A DNA stretch of 53,343 nucleotides from an uncultured Oscillospiraceae bacterium (GTDB lineage Bacteria > Bacillota > Clostridia > Oscillospirales > Oscillospiraceae). Shown here in pieces: positions 18,236-28,448 of the stretch. A program made the position numbers and the translations under genes. The stretch lies in contig CAJOPB010000101.1 of the NCBI GenBank assembly GCA_905236305.1, positions 1 to 53,343 of the forward strand. The letters are read 5' to 3'. Every line of letters starts with the position of its first letter. Within the stretch, counting starts at the first letter, position 1. The notes below the pieces were generated by a model. It had not been told where the DNA came from, searched no databases, and saw only the letters and a program-made list of their open reading frames with translations.

Positions 18236-19729
18236 ATGGCGGACAGCAAATGGATTGCGGAAATGGAACAGAAAATTCCTGTAGGAAGGGTGCGAACCCG
18301 TTTCGCACCCTCCCCGACGGGATATATGCATGTGGGAAATCTCCGCACGGCGCTTTACACCTGGCTGATCGCCCGCCACTATGACGGGACCTTTATTCTC
18401 CGTATCGAGGATACGGATCAGGGCCGTCTGGTGGAGGGTGCTGTGGATGTGATCTATAAAACGCTGAAGGAGTGCGGACTGGATCATGATGAAGGCCCGG
18501 ATGTGGGTGGTCCGGTTGCGCCCTACATCCAGACGGAGCGCAGGGGCTTTTATAAGAAATATGCCGAATGGCTGGTGGAACGGGGCCATGCCTACTATTG
18601 CTTCTGTGAAAAAACCGAGAGCGAGGAGGAGAGCGGGAGCTTTTCGCGCAGGGAGGACCCCTGCCGCTGCCTGGATTGCAGGGTAGCTATGGCCCGGGTG
18701 GAGGCTGGAGAGCCTTATGTTATCCGTCAAAAGATTCCCCTGGAAGGCACCACAACCTTCCATGACGAAAGCTTCGGGGACGTTACAGTGGAAAATGCTT
18801 CCCTGGACGATCAGATTCTGCTGAAGCGGGACGGCTTGCCTACCTATAATTTCGCGAATGTCATCGACGACCATACAATGGGCATTACACACGTCGTAAG
18901 GGGCAGCGAATATCTGTCCAGCGCGCCGAAATACAATCTGCTCTATGAGGGCTTTGGCTGGCCAATCCCCAAATATGTGCACTGCGCTCCCGTCATGCGG
19001 GACCAGCACAACAAAATGAGCAAGCGTCACGGCGACCCGAGCTATGAGGACCTGATTGCCGGGGGATACCTTACTGAGGCGGTGGTCAACTATGTGGCGC
19101 TGCTGGGATGGAGTCCCCGGGGCGATATTGCCGAGCAGGAGATCTTTTCCCGGGAGGACCTGGTGAAGGTATTTGACATCTCCGGTATTTCCAAGTCTCC
19201 GGCAATTTTTGATATCGAAAAGCTCAAACATTTCAACAGCGAATATATCCGTGCCATGACGCCGGAGCGCTTTGCAGCCGCAGCGGAGCCCTATATCCGG
19301 CAGGCAGTAAAGAATCCTGCTTATGATCCGGTGCGGATCGCCGCGATTTTGCAGCAGAGAACAGAGGTCCTGACGGAGATTCCGGAGAAGCTGGATTTCT
19401 TTGACACGCTCCCGGACTACGAGGCAGAGCTCTATGTCCACAAGAAAAGTAAAACGGACATACCAGGCAGCCTGGCAACCCTGAAAAAGCTCCTTCCTGC
19501 CTTGGAAAAATTGAACACTTGGGATGAGAATGATATTCTGAAGGTTATGACCGATCTTGCGGAGGCAGAGGGCGTGAAAAATGCCAAAATCATGTGGCCT
19601 GCCCGCATTGCCATTGCAGGCAAGGCGGTAACGCCCGGTGGTGCGGTTGAAATTGCCCGAATCCTTGGCAGGGACGAGTGCCTGCGCCGAATTCAGATTG
19701 GAATTGAAAAATTGGAGCGTGCGGTATGA
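18236..19729 (+). CDS. gltX: Glutamyl-tRNA synthetase
   Basis: VRTRFAPSPTGYMHVGNLRTALYTWLIAR, RIEDTDQGR, KMSKRHGDPS. Confidence 0.96.
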   Translation: MADSKWIAEMEQKIPVGRVRTRFAPSPTGYMHVGNLRTALYTWLIARHYDGTFILRIEDTDQGRLVEGAVDVIYKTLKECGLDHDEGPDVGGPVAPYIQTERRGFYKKYAEWLVERGHAYYCFCEKTESEEESGSFSRREDPCRCLDCRVAMARVEAGEPYVIRQKIPLEGTTTFHDESFGDVTVENASLDDQILLKRDGLPTYNFANVIDDHTMGITHVVRGSEYLSSAPKYNLLYEGFGWPIPKYVHCAPVMRDQHNKMSKRHGDPSYEDLIAGGYLTEAVVNYVALLGWSPRGDIAEQEIFSREDLVKVFDISGISKSPAIFDIEKLKHFNSEYIRAMTPERFAAAAEPYIRQAVKNPAYDPVRIAAILQQRTEVLTEIPEKLDFFDTLPDYEAELYVHKKSKTDIPGSLATLKKLLPALEKLNTWDENDILKVMTDLAEAEGVKNAKIMWPARIAIAGKAVTPGGAVEIARILGRDECLRRIQIGIEKLERAV

Positions 19730-21189
19730 AACAAAATGACAAGCTGAACCTGACCATGTTATGCGACTTTTATGAGCTGACCATGGGCAACGGTTATTTT
19801 CAATGCGGTTATCAGGAGCGCATTACGTACTTCGACGTGTTCTTTCGCCGCGTGCCGGATGGCGGCGGCTTTGCCGTTGCGGCCGGACTGGATCAGGTGA
19901 TCGACTATGTGCTGGACCTGCATTATGACGAGGCCGACATTGCGTATCTGCGGGGCAGAGGGCTTTTCAGCGAGGAGTTTTTAGCCTATTTGCGGAATTT
20001 CCGGTTTACCGGCGATATTTGGGCCGTACCGGAGGGCACTCCGGTGTTTCCGAATGAGCCGCTGATGACTGTGCGTGCCCCGGCGATTGAAGCGCAGATG
20101 CTGGAAACCTATATCCTGCTGGAGATGAATCACCAGAGCCTGATTGCAACCAAAGCCAGCCGGATCTGCCGCGCTGCCCAGGGACGGACAGTGCTGGAAT
20201 TTGGGTCCAGAAGGGCGCAGGGCACGGATGCTGCCATCACCGGTGCACGGGCTGCCTTCATCGGCGGCTGTGCCGGAACGGCCTGCACGATCTCCGACCA
20301 GATGTACGGTGTTCCCGCCGGCGGCACCATGGCGCATTCCTGGGTACAGATGTTTGACAGCGAGTATGAGGCCTTTAAGACTTACTGCGAAACCTATCCC
20401 ACCAATGCCACACTCCTGGTGGATACCTATGACTCCCTCCGCTCCGGTGTACCCAATGCCATTCGGGTGTTTGACGAGGTGTTGAAGCCCAGGGGCATTC
20501 GCAAGTGCGGCATCCGCTTCGACTCCGGAGATATGGCGTATCTGACCAAGCAGGCCAGGACCATGCTGGACGAGGCCGGGTGGACCGAGTGCGCTATTAC
20601 CTGTTCCAATTCTTTGGATGAGCATCTGATCGAGGACCTGATCCGTCAGGGCGCTGCGATCAATGTATTTGGAGTTGGCGAGCGCCTGATTACCGCCCGC
20701 AGCGAGAGTGTGTTCGGTGGGGTATACAAGCTGGTGGCTGTGGAGGATCGGGGGGGAGAGATTGTCCCCAAAATCAAAATCAGTGAAAATGTGGCGAAGA
20801 TCACCAATCCGGGCTTCAAAAAGGTATATCGTATTTACGGTCCGGAGGGAAAATGCTTTGCCGACTATATCTGCCTGCATGACGAGCAGGTGAACGGACA
20901 GCCTCTGGAACTCTTTGATCCTGCTGCCACATGGAAGCGGCAGATTGCTGAAAATTATCAGTCCAAACCGCTGCTTCTGCCGATCTTTGAGAAGGGGCAG
21001 CTGGTCTATGACCGGCCGACATTACAGCAGATCCGCGCGTATGCGGACGCGCAGAGCGAAACCCTTTGGCCGGAGGTGAAACGCTTTGACAATCCGCATA
21101 ACTATTATGTGGATCTCTCCCCAAAGCTCTGGGATTTGAAGCATGAGCTGCTGCGGCGCAAGGGCAGGACGGAGGAAGAAATCGAATGA
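19726..21189 (+). CDS. pncB: Nicotinate phosphoribosyltransferase
   Basis: LTMLCDFYELTMGNGYFQ, EFGSRRAQGTDAAI, RFDSGDMAYLTKQAR; overlaps gltX by 4 nt. Confidence 0.94.
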   Translation: MKQNDKLNLTMLCDFYELTMGNGYFQCGYQERITYFDVFFRRVPDGGGFAVAAGLDQVIDYVLDLHYDEADIAYLRGRGLFSEEFLAYLRNFRFTGDIWAVPEGTPVFPNEPLMTVRAPAIEAQMLETYILLEMNHQSLIATKASRICRAAQGRTVLEFGSRRAQGTDAAITGARAAFIGGCAGTACTISDQMYGVPAGGTMAHSWVQMFDSEYEAFKTYCETYPTNATLLVDTYDSLRSGVPNAIRVFDEVLKPRGIRKCGIRFDSGDMAYLTKQARTMLDEAGWTECAITCSNSLDEHLIEDLIRQGAAINVFGVGERLITARSESVFGGVYKLVAVEDRGGEIVPKIKISENVAKITNPGFKKVYRIYGPEGKCFADYICLHDEQVNGQPLELFDPAATWKRQIAENYQSKPLLLPIFEKGQLVYDRPTLQQIRAYADAQSETLWPEVKRFDNPHNYYVDLSPKLWDLKHELLRRKGRTEEEIE

Positions 21190-21698
21190 CCGCAGCGGAG
21201 CGCAGGGAAGAAATTCTTATGCGTCTTGGTTCCTGCAACGCACCGGTCAGTGCCTCCGTACTGGCGGAGGAGCTGGGGGTGAGCCGTCAGATCATTGTGG
21301 GTGATGTGGCGCTTCTGCGTGCCGGGGGAGCGGAGATAACCGCAACGCCTCATGGCTACACGCTTGCCGGAAAGCGGGAGGATGGCCTGCTTCGGCGGAC
21401 CGTTGCCTGTGTTCATGATGCCTCCGGGACAGAGCAGGAGCTGAATATCATGGTAGACAATGGCTGTACTGTGGTGGATGTGATCGTGGAGCATCCGGTA
21501 TATGGGCAGCTGACGGGTGCGCTGGCACTGCAAAACCGCTATGACGTCCGCTGTTTTCTGGACCGCAGCGCGGAAGCGGCACCCTTGTCCTCTCTGACCG
21601 ACGGGATACATCTTCATACGTTATTGTGCCCGGATGCGGAGAGCTTTGCGAGAGTACGACGGGAACTGGATGCAGCTGGCTTTTTGCTGCCGGAGTAG
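21186..21698 (+). CDS. niaR: NiaR-like NAD-pathway repressor (HTH + 3H domain)
   Basis: N-terminal HTH (SASVLAEELGVSRQIIVGDVALLRAGG) and 3H-domain histidines; ATGA overlap with pncB. Confidence 0.85.
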   Translation: MTAAERREEILMRLGSCNAPVSASVLAEELGVSRQIIVGDVALLRAGGAEITATPHGYTLAGKREDGLLRRTVACVHDASGTEQELNIMVDNGCTVVDVIVEHPVYGQLTGALALQNRYDVRCFLDRSAEAAPLSSLTDGIHLHTLLCPDAESFARVRRELDAAGFLLPE

Positions 21699-21745
21699 AA
21701 CGGCCAAAATCTGTCAGAGTGAGTACGGTCGAAAACGGCAATACT

Positions 21746-21910
21746 ATGACTATGAACAGTCAAGTATGGAACGTGTTCCGGGAGACCGGAGACCCGTTGG
21801 GTTATTTGCTGTATCGTGCGGAACAGCAAAAGCATTTGCAGGAGATACGAAAAAAAAGCCCGGAGAAACGAAAGAAACAAAGTGTGGGAGAGCCCCGCGG
21901 CTCTCTGTGA
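21746..21910 (+). CDS. YqzL-like small protein
   Basis: MTMNSQVWNVFRETGDPLGYLLYRAEQQKHLQ..., a YqzL-like WxxFxxTGxxxxYLLY pattern directly upstream of recO, its usual neighbour in Firmicutes. Confidence 0.65.
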   Translation: MTMNSQVWNVFRETGDPLGYLLYRAEQQKHLQEIRKKSPEKRKKQSVGEPRGSL

Positions 21911-21967
21911 GCGGATAGGCCGGTATGCCCTCGCCCCGACCGGCGGCGAGGGCACCGGAGATACATA

Positions 21968-22693
21968 ATGTTCAAAAATGTGAAAGCTCTGGTACTGCGC
22001 GAGGTAAAATACCGGGATGCGGACAAAATATTGACCCTGCTGACAGCGGAGGATGGAAAACTGACCGTGAAGGCACGGGGAGCATTGCGCAAAAACTGCA
22101 AATACGGTGCAGCGGCCCAGCTGCTGTGCTTCTCGGATATGACGCTGCTGGATTTCAATGGCCGCTGGAGTCTGAGTGAGGCTGAAACTCTGGAGCAGTT
22201 TTTGCCCCTGCGCTCCGACCTGGAAAAGCTGGCGCTGGGCGCTTATTTTGCGGAAGTGCTGGAGACAGTCAGTGACGAGGATTGTCCCAATCCTGCACTG
22301 CTGCAGCTCGGACTCAACAGTCTCTACGCCCTGGGTTCACAGCTTTACCCGGATACACATATCAAAGCGGTGTTTGAGCTGCGGCTGCTCTGTCTTTCCG
22401 GCTTTACGCCGCTGCTGGATCGGGAGGGAACACTGTTTTCCCTGAGCGGCGGCAGCGTCCATCGGGTGGAGGAGCCACCGGGAAACACAGGCAAGTCGCT
22501 TCCTGTGGATTCTGATACGCTGCGTGCCATGCGGTATATCGTTCGTGCTGAGCCGAAGAAGATTTTTTCTTTTTCCCTGCCTCCTGCGTCGGAGAAGCGG
22601 CTGGCCGCCGTCTGTGAGGGTTATATGACTGCGCAGCTTGAGCGAAGCTTTTCCTCTCTGGATTATTGGAAACGGCTGAAATTAAATTATTAA
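21968..22693 (+). CDS. recO: DNA repair protein RecO
   Basis: ALVLREVKYRDADKILTLLTAEDGKLTVKARGALR; OB-fold N-terminus. Confidence 0.9.
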   Translation: MFKNVKALVLREVKYRDADKILTLLTAEDGKLTVKARGALRKNCKYGAAAQLLCFSDMTLLDFNGRWSLSEAETLEQFLPLRSDLEKLALGAYFAEVLETVSDEDCPNPALLQLGLNSLYALGSQLYPDTHIKAVFELRLLCLSGFTPLLDREGTLFSLSGGSVHRVEEPPGNTGKSLPVDSDTLRAMRYIVRAEPKKIFSFSLPPASEKRLAAVCEGYMTAQLERSFSSLDYWKRLKLNY

Positions 22694-22791
22694 ATTATTG
22701 TCACGACATTTATGCCGCTGACTAAATAATACCGGCCAGAGTGTACCCGGCTGTGATCCAGCAGCGCGGGGCCTGCTGCCGTTGAATACGG

Positions 22792-25194
22792 ATGAATATG
22801 AACAGATACGAAAAATCTCTGATTACTCTGGAGCTGCCCGCTGTTTTGGAGCTTTTGGCCGCGCAGGCCAGCGGCGAGGCGGCAAAAACCGCCTGCCGCG
22901 GACTGAGCCCCGCGGAGACAGCCTTTGAGGTGCAGCGCCGGCTGGATGAGACCAGTGCTGCGAAGGCAATGCTGGCGGTAAAGGGAGGACCGTCCTTTGC
23001 CGGGGCGAAGGACGTGCGCAATGCTCTGGCGCGGGCCGACATGAGCGGTATCCTGAACACACGGGAGCTTTTGGATATTGCCGGGGTGCTGCAATGCGCC
23101 CGGACCGTCAAGGCATATGGCGAAGGGGACGACAGCGGCAGGACCGAGTTGGCACCGCTGTTTCGCTCCCTGACTGCAAATAAGTTTCTGGAGGAGAAAA
23201 TTACAACCTCGATTCTCGGGGATGATGAGATTGCCGACGGAGCCAGCAGCGACTTGGCGGATATCCGCCGCAAGCTGCGGGTAGCCAACAGCAAGGTGCG
23301 GGAGGCTCTGCAGAAAATCATCTCCTCGCCCACCTACTCCAAAGCGCTGCAGGAGGCGATTATTACCACCCGGTCAGATCGCTTTGTGGTCCCGGTCAAG
23401 GCAGAGCAGCGCAATGCAATTCCGGGGCTGGTGCATGATATTTCCTCCTCCGGAGCAACGGTCTTTGTTGAGCCCATGGCGGCTGTCAAGGCGAATAATG
23501 AGATACGGGAGCTCAAGGCCAGGGAAAAGCAGGAAATTGAGCGAATTCTGGCAGAGCTGAGCGCAGACTGCGCAGCATACCGGGAGGGCATAGACCGGGA
23601 TTTCCTGCTCTTGACAGAGCTGGATATGATTTTTGCCAAAGCGAAGCTCAGCGACCGGATGAATGCCGACGCACCGGAGATCAGTGAGAGTGAATTGGTG
23701 CTCCGCCGGGCGAGGCATCCGTTGCTTCCCCAGGATACGGCTGTGCCCATTGATGTGAGCCTTGGGGGAGAGTTTGATACACTGGTCATTACAGGGCCGA
23801 ATACCGGCGGAAAGACCGTGTCCATCAAGACCATGGGACTGTTGAGCGTGATGACGCTCTGCGGGCTCCATATTCCTGCGTCCTATGGCAGCAAGGTGCC
23901 GGTATTTTCACGTGTGCTTGCGGACATCGGCGATGAGCAGAGCATCGAGCAGAGTCTCTCCACCTTCTCTGCCCATATGACGAATATCGTGGAGATTCTG
24001 CGGGACTGCGAGGAGGAGACGGAAGGACAGGTGCTGCTCCTGTTTGACGAGCTCGGAGCAGGTACGGATCCCACCGAGGGTGCAGCGCTGGCTATTTCGA
24101 TTATCGAACGGGCCCGAAGCAGAGGATGCTTCATCGCCGCTACCACCCACTATGCGGAGCTGAAGGTCTATGCCACAACCACTGACGGGGTGCAAAACGC
24201 CTCCTGCGAGTTTAACGTAGAGACTCTGCGCCCCACTTACCGGCTGTTGATCGGTATTCCCGGAAAGTCCAATGCCTTTGCCATTTCCCGCCGCCTTGGT
24301 TTGCCGGAGAATGTGATTGCCGATGCCCGCAGCCGGGTGGACTCCAGCAGTGCAGGCATGGAGGAGGTCATCGAGCGTTTGGATGCCCAGCGCCAAAGGC
24401 TCGACCAGCGGGAGACAGAGGTGGCAGTGAAGCTGCGCGAGGCGGAGGAAAATGCCAAAAGATCCGCCCAGCTCAAGGCTGAGCTGTCTGTGCGTTATGA
24501 AAAAGCGGATGAAAAGGCCCGGAGAGAGGCTCAGAGAATACTGGATGACGCACGAAGACAGGCGGAAGCCGTATTTGATGAGCTGGACCGCATCCGAAAG
24601 CTGGAGGCGAAAAACCAGGCCCATCAGGAGGTCAATGAGGCCCGGGCGGCATTGCGCCGCAGTATGAATGAGGCCGATGAGGCCCTGGCTGCCCGCTTTG
24701 GTTCCGATCTGCCTGAGGAACAGGAGCAGGGACCGCAGCGCTCCATCCGGGCGGGAGATACGGTCAGAATCAAATCCATGGGTGGGGTCAAGGCATCTGT
24801 AATCTCCATCGGTGCGGACGGTTCGCTGGAGCTGCAGGCAGGTATCATGAAGCTGAACTTAAAGCCCGGAGAAGTCGCACTTGCAGAGGAGCGTCCGGCA
24901 GAGGCAAAACGCGTTTCGGAAAAGGCATCTGCCTCTCTGAGAAATCTTTCCACACCCTCGGAGATTGATCTGCGGGGCATGATGCGTGATGAGGCTGTGC
25001 TGGCCGCAGAACGCTATATTGACAGCGCAGTGATGGCTAAGCTGCGGCAGGTGACAATTATTCACGGAAAGGGCACCGGCGCGCTGCGGGCGGCGGTGCA
25101 GGATATGCTGAAAAAGAACAAATTGGTGAAATCCTTCCGCCATGGCACATACGGTGAGGGAGAGATGGGCGTTACCGTTGTTGAACTGCGCTAA
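22792..25194 (+). CDS. mutS2: Endonuclease MutS2
   Basis: ITGPNTGGKTVSIKTMGLL, LLLFDELGAGTDPTEGAAL, C-terminal Smr domain (IDLRGMMRDEAVLAAERYID...VTIIHGKGTGALR). Confidence 0.96.
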   Translation: MNMNRYEKSLITLELPAVLELLAAQASGEAAKTACRGLSPAETAFEVQRRLDETSAAKAMLAVKGGPSFAGAKDVRNALARADMSGILNTRELLDIAGVLQCARTVKAYGEGDDSGRTELAPLFRSLTANKFLEEKITTSILGDDEIADGASSDLADIRRKLRVANSKVREALQKIISSPTYSKALQEAIITTRSDRFVVPVKAEQRNAIPGLVHDISSSGATVFVEPMAAVKANNEIRELKAREKQEIERILAELSADCAAYREGIDRDFLLLTELDMIFAKAKLSDRMNADAPEISESELVLRRARHPLLPQDTAVPIDVSLGGEFDTLVITGPNTGGKTVSIKTMGLLSVMTLCGLHIPASYGSKVPVFSRVLADIGDEQSIEQSLSTFSAHMTNIVEILRDCEEETEGQVLLLFDELGAGTDPTEGAALAISIIERARSRGCFIAATTHYAELKVYATTTDGVQNASCEFNVETLRPTYRLLIGIPGKSNAFAISRRLGLPENVIADARSRVDSSSAGMEEVIERLDAQRQRLDQRETEVAVKLREAEENAKRSAQLKAELSVRYEKADEKARREAQRILDDARRQAEAVFDELDRIRKLEAKNQAHQEVNEARAALRRSMNEADEALAARFGSDLPEEQEQGPQRSIRAGDTVRIKSMGGVKASVISIGADGSLELQAGIMKLNLKPGEVALAEERPAEAKRVSEKASASLRNLSTPSEIDLRGMMRDEAVLAAERYIDSAVMAKLRQVTIIHGKGTGALRAAVQDMLKKNKLVKSFRHGTYGEGEMGVTVVELR

Positions 25195-25251
25195 ACGTGC
25201 GGTTACCTCCCGGATTTTTCTGTCTAAAACGACAAAACAGGGAAAAAACGA

Positions 25252-25280
25252 TTGACGGGCTGTGAAAGATTTGTTAAAAT
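25252..25280 (+). promoter_or_regulatory. SigA-type promoter for the HPr-like gene
   Basis: TTGACG (25252-25257), 17-bp spacer, TAAAAT (25275-25280). Confidence 0.65.
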
Positions 25281-25382
25281 AATATTGCATAAACAAAGAG
25301 ACGGGGATATGGCAGTCGGCCGCTTGCCGTATGCTGTATGCAGTTTGGGTCATTTTGTATGCTGCATGAATGGAGGATGGAT

Positions 25383-25646
25383 ATGGTCACAAAAAGTGTT
25401 ACGATCAACAACCAGGTGGGCTTGCACGCACGGCCCGCGACATTCTTTATCCAGAAGGCCAACGAGTTCCGTTGCAGCATCTGGGTGGAGAAGGATGACC
25501 GCAAGGTAAATGCAAAGAGCCTTCTCGGTGTGCTGTCTCTCGGCATTGTTTGCGGTACAGAGATCAACCTGATCGCGGACGGCGCAGATGAAGAACAGGC
25601 AGTGGAGACGCTGGCAGATTTGGTCAATTCTCAGTTCGAGGAGTAA
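25383..25646 (+). CDS. HPr family phosphocarrier protein
   Basis: VGLHARPATFFIQKA (His-15 motif) and KVNAKSLLGVLSLGI (Ser-46 region). Confidence 0.92.
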   Translation: MVTKSVTINNQVGLHARPATFFIQKANEFRCSIWVEKDDRKVNAKSLLGVLSLGIVCGTEINLIADGADEEQAVETLADLVNSQFEE

Positions 25647-25666
25647 GTGATTTTTCGAAAGCATCA

Positions 25667-25691
25667 GGGCGTGTAAGCTTGTTACACGCCC
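25667..25691 (+). terminator. Terminator-like hairpin after the HPr gene
   Basis: GGGCGTGTAA (25667-25676), GCTTG loop, TTACACGCCC (25682-25691), followed by CATTTCTGTATTTT. Confidence 0.65.
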
Positions 25692-25725
25692 CATTTCTGT
25701 ATTTTGGGGAATGTGAGTCTGAATC

Positions 25726-26574
25726 ATGACAAAAAATAAGGCTGTGATGGAGCTGCTGCTGTGCTCCGCACTCTGGAGTATAGCGGGAATATTCATGAAA
25801 CTGATCCCCTGGTCCGGCTTTGCCATTGCCGGAGTGCGCAGTGTCCTTGCGGGGACGGTTATGGGCTTGTTCATGCTGCTTCGACACACGCCTTTTGTAC
25901 TGTGCCGCCGCAGTGTGCTGGGGGGAATTGCCCTGTGCGCAACCCTGACCCTGTTCTCCGTTGCAAATAAGCTGACAACCGCGGCCAATGCGATTGTTCT
26001 GCAATTTACGGCTCCGATCTGGATTATGCTGCTCAGCGCGCTGCTGTTTCATGCCAGCTTTCGCCGGGCGGACGTGATTGCCGTTGCCCTGACGTTTGGG
26101 GGAATCGCTTTGTTTTTTGCCGACGGACTGGGGACGGGGAACACTGCGGGGAATTTGATAGCCTTGGGAGCCGGATTGACCTTTGGCTGCTATTATGTCA
26201 GTCTCGGCGACAGCGGGGAGGATATCCGGATGAGCTCGGTGCTGATCGGACATGCGCTCACCTTTGTGGCAGGGCTGCCCTTCCTGCTTTTGACCCCGAC
26301 ACCGTTGACGCTGCAAACCGCATGCAGTCTGGGAATTCTGGGTGTATTCCAGCTTGGGGTGCCGTATGTGCTGCTGGCCCATGCCTCCGGCTGGTGTTCT
26401 CCGCTGGTATGTTCTCTCCTCGGCGCTGTTGAGCCGCTGCTGAATCCTGTGTGGGTGGCAATTTTTGACGGAGAGGTTCCGGGACTGTTGGCGCTGGCAG
26501 GAGCGCTGGTTGTGATCGTCACGATCACACTCTGGTGTATTTATAACGGGAAGAACGAGGAAAAGCCCACATGA
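25726..26574 (+). CDS. DMT/EamA family transporter
   Basis: About 10 TM segments; paired EamA-like halves. Confidence 0.85.
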   Translation: MTKNKAVMELLLCSALWSIAGIFMKLIPWSGFAIAGVRSVLAGTVMGLFMLLRHTPFVLCRRSVLGGIALCATLTLFSVANKLTTAANAIVLQFTAPIWIMLLSALLFHASFRRADVIAVALTFGGIALFFADGLGTGNTAGNLIALGAGLTFGCYYVSLGDSGEDIRMSSVLIGHALTFVAGLPFLLLTPTPLTLQTACSLGILGVFQLGVPYVLLAHASGWCSPLVCSLLGAVEPLLNPVWVAIFDGEVPGLLALAGALVVIVTITLWCIYNGKNEEKPT

Positions 26575-28448
26575 GCAATCGAGATGTTCTATTGGAGAAG
26601 GCAAACCGTCTTCCGCTGCTGCCTGGCGTGTATCTGATGCACGACAGCGACGGAGCCATTATTTATGTGGGAAAGGCAAAAAAACTGAAAAACCGTGTCA
26701 GCAGCTATTTTCACGGAGATCATCTGCCGAAAGTGGAGGCAATGGTCCAAAAAGTAGCTGATTTTGAGGTTGTGGTGGTGAATTCAGAGTTTGAGGCGCT
26801 GATGCTGGAAAACGCGCTGATCAAACGGCACCAGCCGCATTATAACATTCTGCTGAAGGATGATAAGGGCTATCCCTTTGTAAGGCTGGATCTGCGGGAG
26901 GAATATCCTCGATTTACGGTTGTCAACCGGCCTGCCCAGGATGGCGCACGCTATTTTGGCCCCTTCGGCGGACGGGGCACGACCTTTGGCATTCTCAATA
27001 CTTTGCAGAAAGCGCTTCTGCTGCCTACCTGCAGCCGGATATTTCCGCGGGATGTGGGGAAGGACCGGCCTTGCCTGAGCTATCAGATGGGGCTGTGCAG
27101 CGGCTACTGCCGCAGTGAGGCGAAAGCGGAGGACTATCGTGACAGCATTTCCCAGGCTGTGCTGGTGCTCTCCGGCAGGACGGATGAGCTGAAGGAAGCG
27201 CTGACGAAGAAGATGGAGCAGGCCGCAGAGGAATTGCGTTTTGAGAACGCAGCCCAGTATCGGGACCGGCTCCGCGCCATCGACAATCTGGGCAACCGGC
27301 AAACGGTCATCGCAACCGCGTTTGCGGATACGGATGCTGTCGGCTTTTTCCGGGGGGCGAAAACCTGCTTCGCGGTGCTGCACTACGTGGACGGTGCGCT
27401 GACGGGAAAGGACTTTGAACTGATGGAGGAACCCCTGGAGGAGGATGCGGAGGCAGTCTGCGGCCTGTTACTGCAATATTATGACCGACGGGGTACAATG
27501 CCAAGAACCGTATTGCTGCCGGTGGATATCGAGGATGAGGAGGCGGCGGCCCAGCTTCTGAGCGAAAAAGCCGGCCACAGGGTGCAGCTTTTTACGCCCA
27601 AGCGGGGAGAGAAGACGGTGCTCATCGAAACTGCAAACCTGAATGCCAGGGAGGAGGTCCGCCGGATTACGACCCTGAACCAGCGCCGCAGCAAGACACT
27701 GGAATGGCTCCAACGGACATTGGAGCTCCCCACATTGCCCCGGCGCATAGAGTCCTTCGACATTTCCAATACCGGCAGCTTTGGAATTGTGGCAGGGATG
27801 GTGGTTTTTGTGGATGGGAAGCCCTTGAAACGGGATTACCGGATGTTCAAAATGAAAACCGTCACGGAGCAGGACGACTATGCGTCCATGTATGAGGCGG
27901 TGTCCCGGCGCTTTTCCCGCGCGATCGAAGGGGACGAGAAATTTGCGGATGTGCCGGATCTCCTGCTCATCGACGGGGGAGACACCCATGCTGCGACTGC
28001 GGAGCGTGCTCTGTCAGACCTCGGACTGATGCTGCCGGTATTCGGTATGGTAAAGGATGACCGTCATCGCACCCGCGCCCTGATCACCTCCCAGGGAAGG
28101 GAGATCGGTATTGTGGGGAATCAGGCGGTGTTTGCATTTATCGGCACCATTCAGGAGGAAGTGCACCGGTATTCCATAGAATATCACAGAAAGCTGCGCA
28201 GCGCCTCGATCCGCTCCACGTTGGACGAGATTCCGGGAGTTGGAGAAAAACGGAGAAGCCAGCTGCTGCGAAAATTTAAAACCATCAGGGCAATCCGGGA
28301 GGCCAGCGTGGCGCAGCTGCGTGAGGTGGTACCGGGAAATACGGCACAGGCAGTATTCGATTATTTTCATGCAGCGGAAGGAGAGACCCATGCGGGTGAT
28401 TACAGGGACAGCCCGGGGACGGCGGCTGAAAGAACCGACGGGCTTTGA
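26571..28448 (+). CDS. uvrC: Excinuclease ABC subunit C
   Basis: GVYLMHDSDGAIIYVGKAKKLKNRVSSYF (GIY-YIG), UVR motif, IDGGDTHAATAER, C-terminal HhH; ATGA overlap with the transporter. Confidence 0.96.
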   Translation: MSNRDVLLEKANRLPLLPGVYLMHDSDGAIIYVGKAKKLKNRVSSYFHGDHLPKVEAMVQKVADFEVVVVNSEFEALMLENALIKRHQPHYNILLKDDKGYPFVRLDLREEYPRFTVVNRPAQDGARYFGPFGGRGTTFGILNTLQKALLLPTCSRIFPRDVGKDRPCLSYQMGLCSGYCRSEAKAEDYRDSISQAVLVLSGRTDELKEALTKKMEQAAEELRFENAAQYRDRLRAIDNLGNRQTVIATAFADTDAVGFFRGAKTCFAVLHYVDGALTGKDFELMEEPLEEDAEAVCGLLLQYYDRRGTMPRTVLLPVDIEDEEAAAQLLSEKAGHRVQLFTPKRGEKTVLIETANLNAREEVRRITTLNQRRSKTLEWLQRTLELPTLPRRIESFDISNTGSFGIVAGMVVFVDGKPLKRDYRMFKMKTVTEQDDYASMYEAVSRRFSRAIEGDEKFADVPDLLLIDGGDTHAATAERALSDLGLMLPVFGMVKDDRHRTRALITSQGREIGIVGNQAVFAFIGTIQEEVHRYSIEYHRKLRSASIRSTLDEIPGVGEKRRSQLLRKFKTIRAIREASVAQLREVVPGNTAQAVFDYFHAAEGETHAGDYRDSPGTAAERTDGL

